Origin: Bifidobacterium breve
GTDB taxonomy: Bacteria; Actinomycetota; Acidimicrobiia; Acidimicrobiales; Ilumatobacteraceae
Length of the DNA stretch: 5,403 nt
Direction of reading: 5' to 3'
Assembly: GCA_945889575.1 (NCBI GenBank)
Contig: CAMDBY010000122.1
Coordinates: 1-5,403, forward strand
Both the position numbers and the translations under genes were made by a program. Positions 5,336 to 5,403 of the stretch are shown one piece after another (positions within the stretch are counted from its first letter, which is position 1; every line of letters starts with the position of its first letter). Under the pieces are notes generated by a model. That model was not told where the DNA came from. It saw only the letters and a list, made by a program, of their open reading frames with translations, and made no database searches.

Positions 5336-5403
5336 TTCGGACTGCCCGCGAGACGTTGCGCTTCATCAAATAAACGCTGTAGTTCATCTGACAGGTTCCC
5401 GCT
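5326..5403 (-). CDS. C-terminal fragment of an unidentified gene (partial)
   Basis: The minus strand is open from the window edge to a TGA at 5328-5326 and encodes 25 residues ending in GSPNNY. The stretch LSDELQRLFDEAQRL looks like an amphipathic helix, and the frame's convergent placement, 3 bp beyond the aminopeptidase stop, fits the compact layout here. The protein is cut by the window edge, so no family can be assigned. The call rests on codon-like composition and layout and could be wrong. Confidence 0.5.
   Translation of the reverse strand, partial: SGNLSDELQRLFDEAQRLAGSPNNY

Noticed and set aside
1..5403. Defence island, toxin-antitoxin pair, mobile element or CRISPR array
   Set aside because: All large genes belong to recognisable housekeeping families. 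The small genes do not pair as toxin-antitoxin neighbours, and no direct-repeat array or terminal inverted repeats were seen.

Overview
The window is a gene-dense bacterial segment with moderate G+C (judged by eye, near 50%). It holds seven complete protein-coding genes, one of them a small acidic gene ending at the left edge, plus the last 25 codons of an eighth gene at the right edge. Intergenic gaps are all under 100 bases. GTG starts, overlapping stop/start junctions, start codons without a Shine-Dalgarno sequence and the RNase D plus HRDC architecture suggest an actinobacterium, perhaps of the Acidimicrobiia type. This placement is inferred from gene style only; no rRNA or marker gene is present. 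No tRNA, rRNA, CRISPR array, insertion sequence or phage gene was seen.

Left block (2-2363, minus strand): mobA (molybdenum cofactor guanylyltransferase), a single-domain rhodanese, rnd (ribonuclease D) and a 64-residue protein with a basic head and acidic tail. The first three are packed as one transcription unit (2-nt gap, then a 17-nt overlap). The small gene follows after 94 bases and may have its own promoter.

Middle (2405-3459): a 99-residue membrane protein of unknown function on the plus strand runs divergently from mobA across 41 bp. Its 3' end overlaps by 16 bp that of a minus-strand alpha/beta hydrolase.

Right block (3480-5322, plus strand): a histidine phosphatase (phosphoglycerate mutase-like) starts 20 bp from the divergent hydrolase start. 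It overlaps by 8 nt an M18 aminopeptidase, so these two are probably co-translated. The end of a convergent minus-strand gene follows 3 bp after the aminopeptidase stop, with two inverted repeats across the junction.

The content is mainly housekeeping: cofactor maturation, RNA processing, and peptide and phosphate metabolism. I see no clear new defence or mobile system. Points for a second look are the two very short divergent promoter regions that look leaderless, a His-to-Asn change in a conserved motif of the aminopeptidase, the missing canonical acid residue in the hydrolase, and two small uncharacterised proteins.
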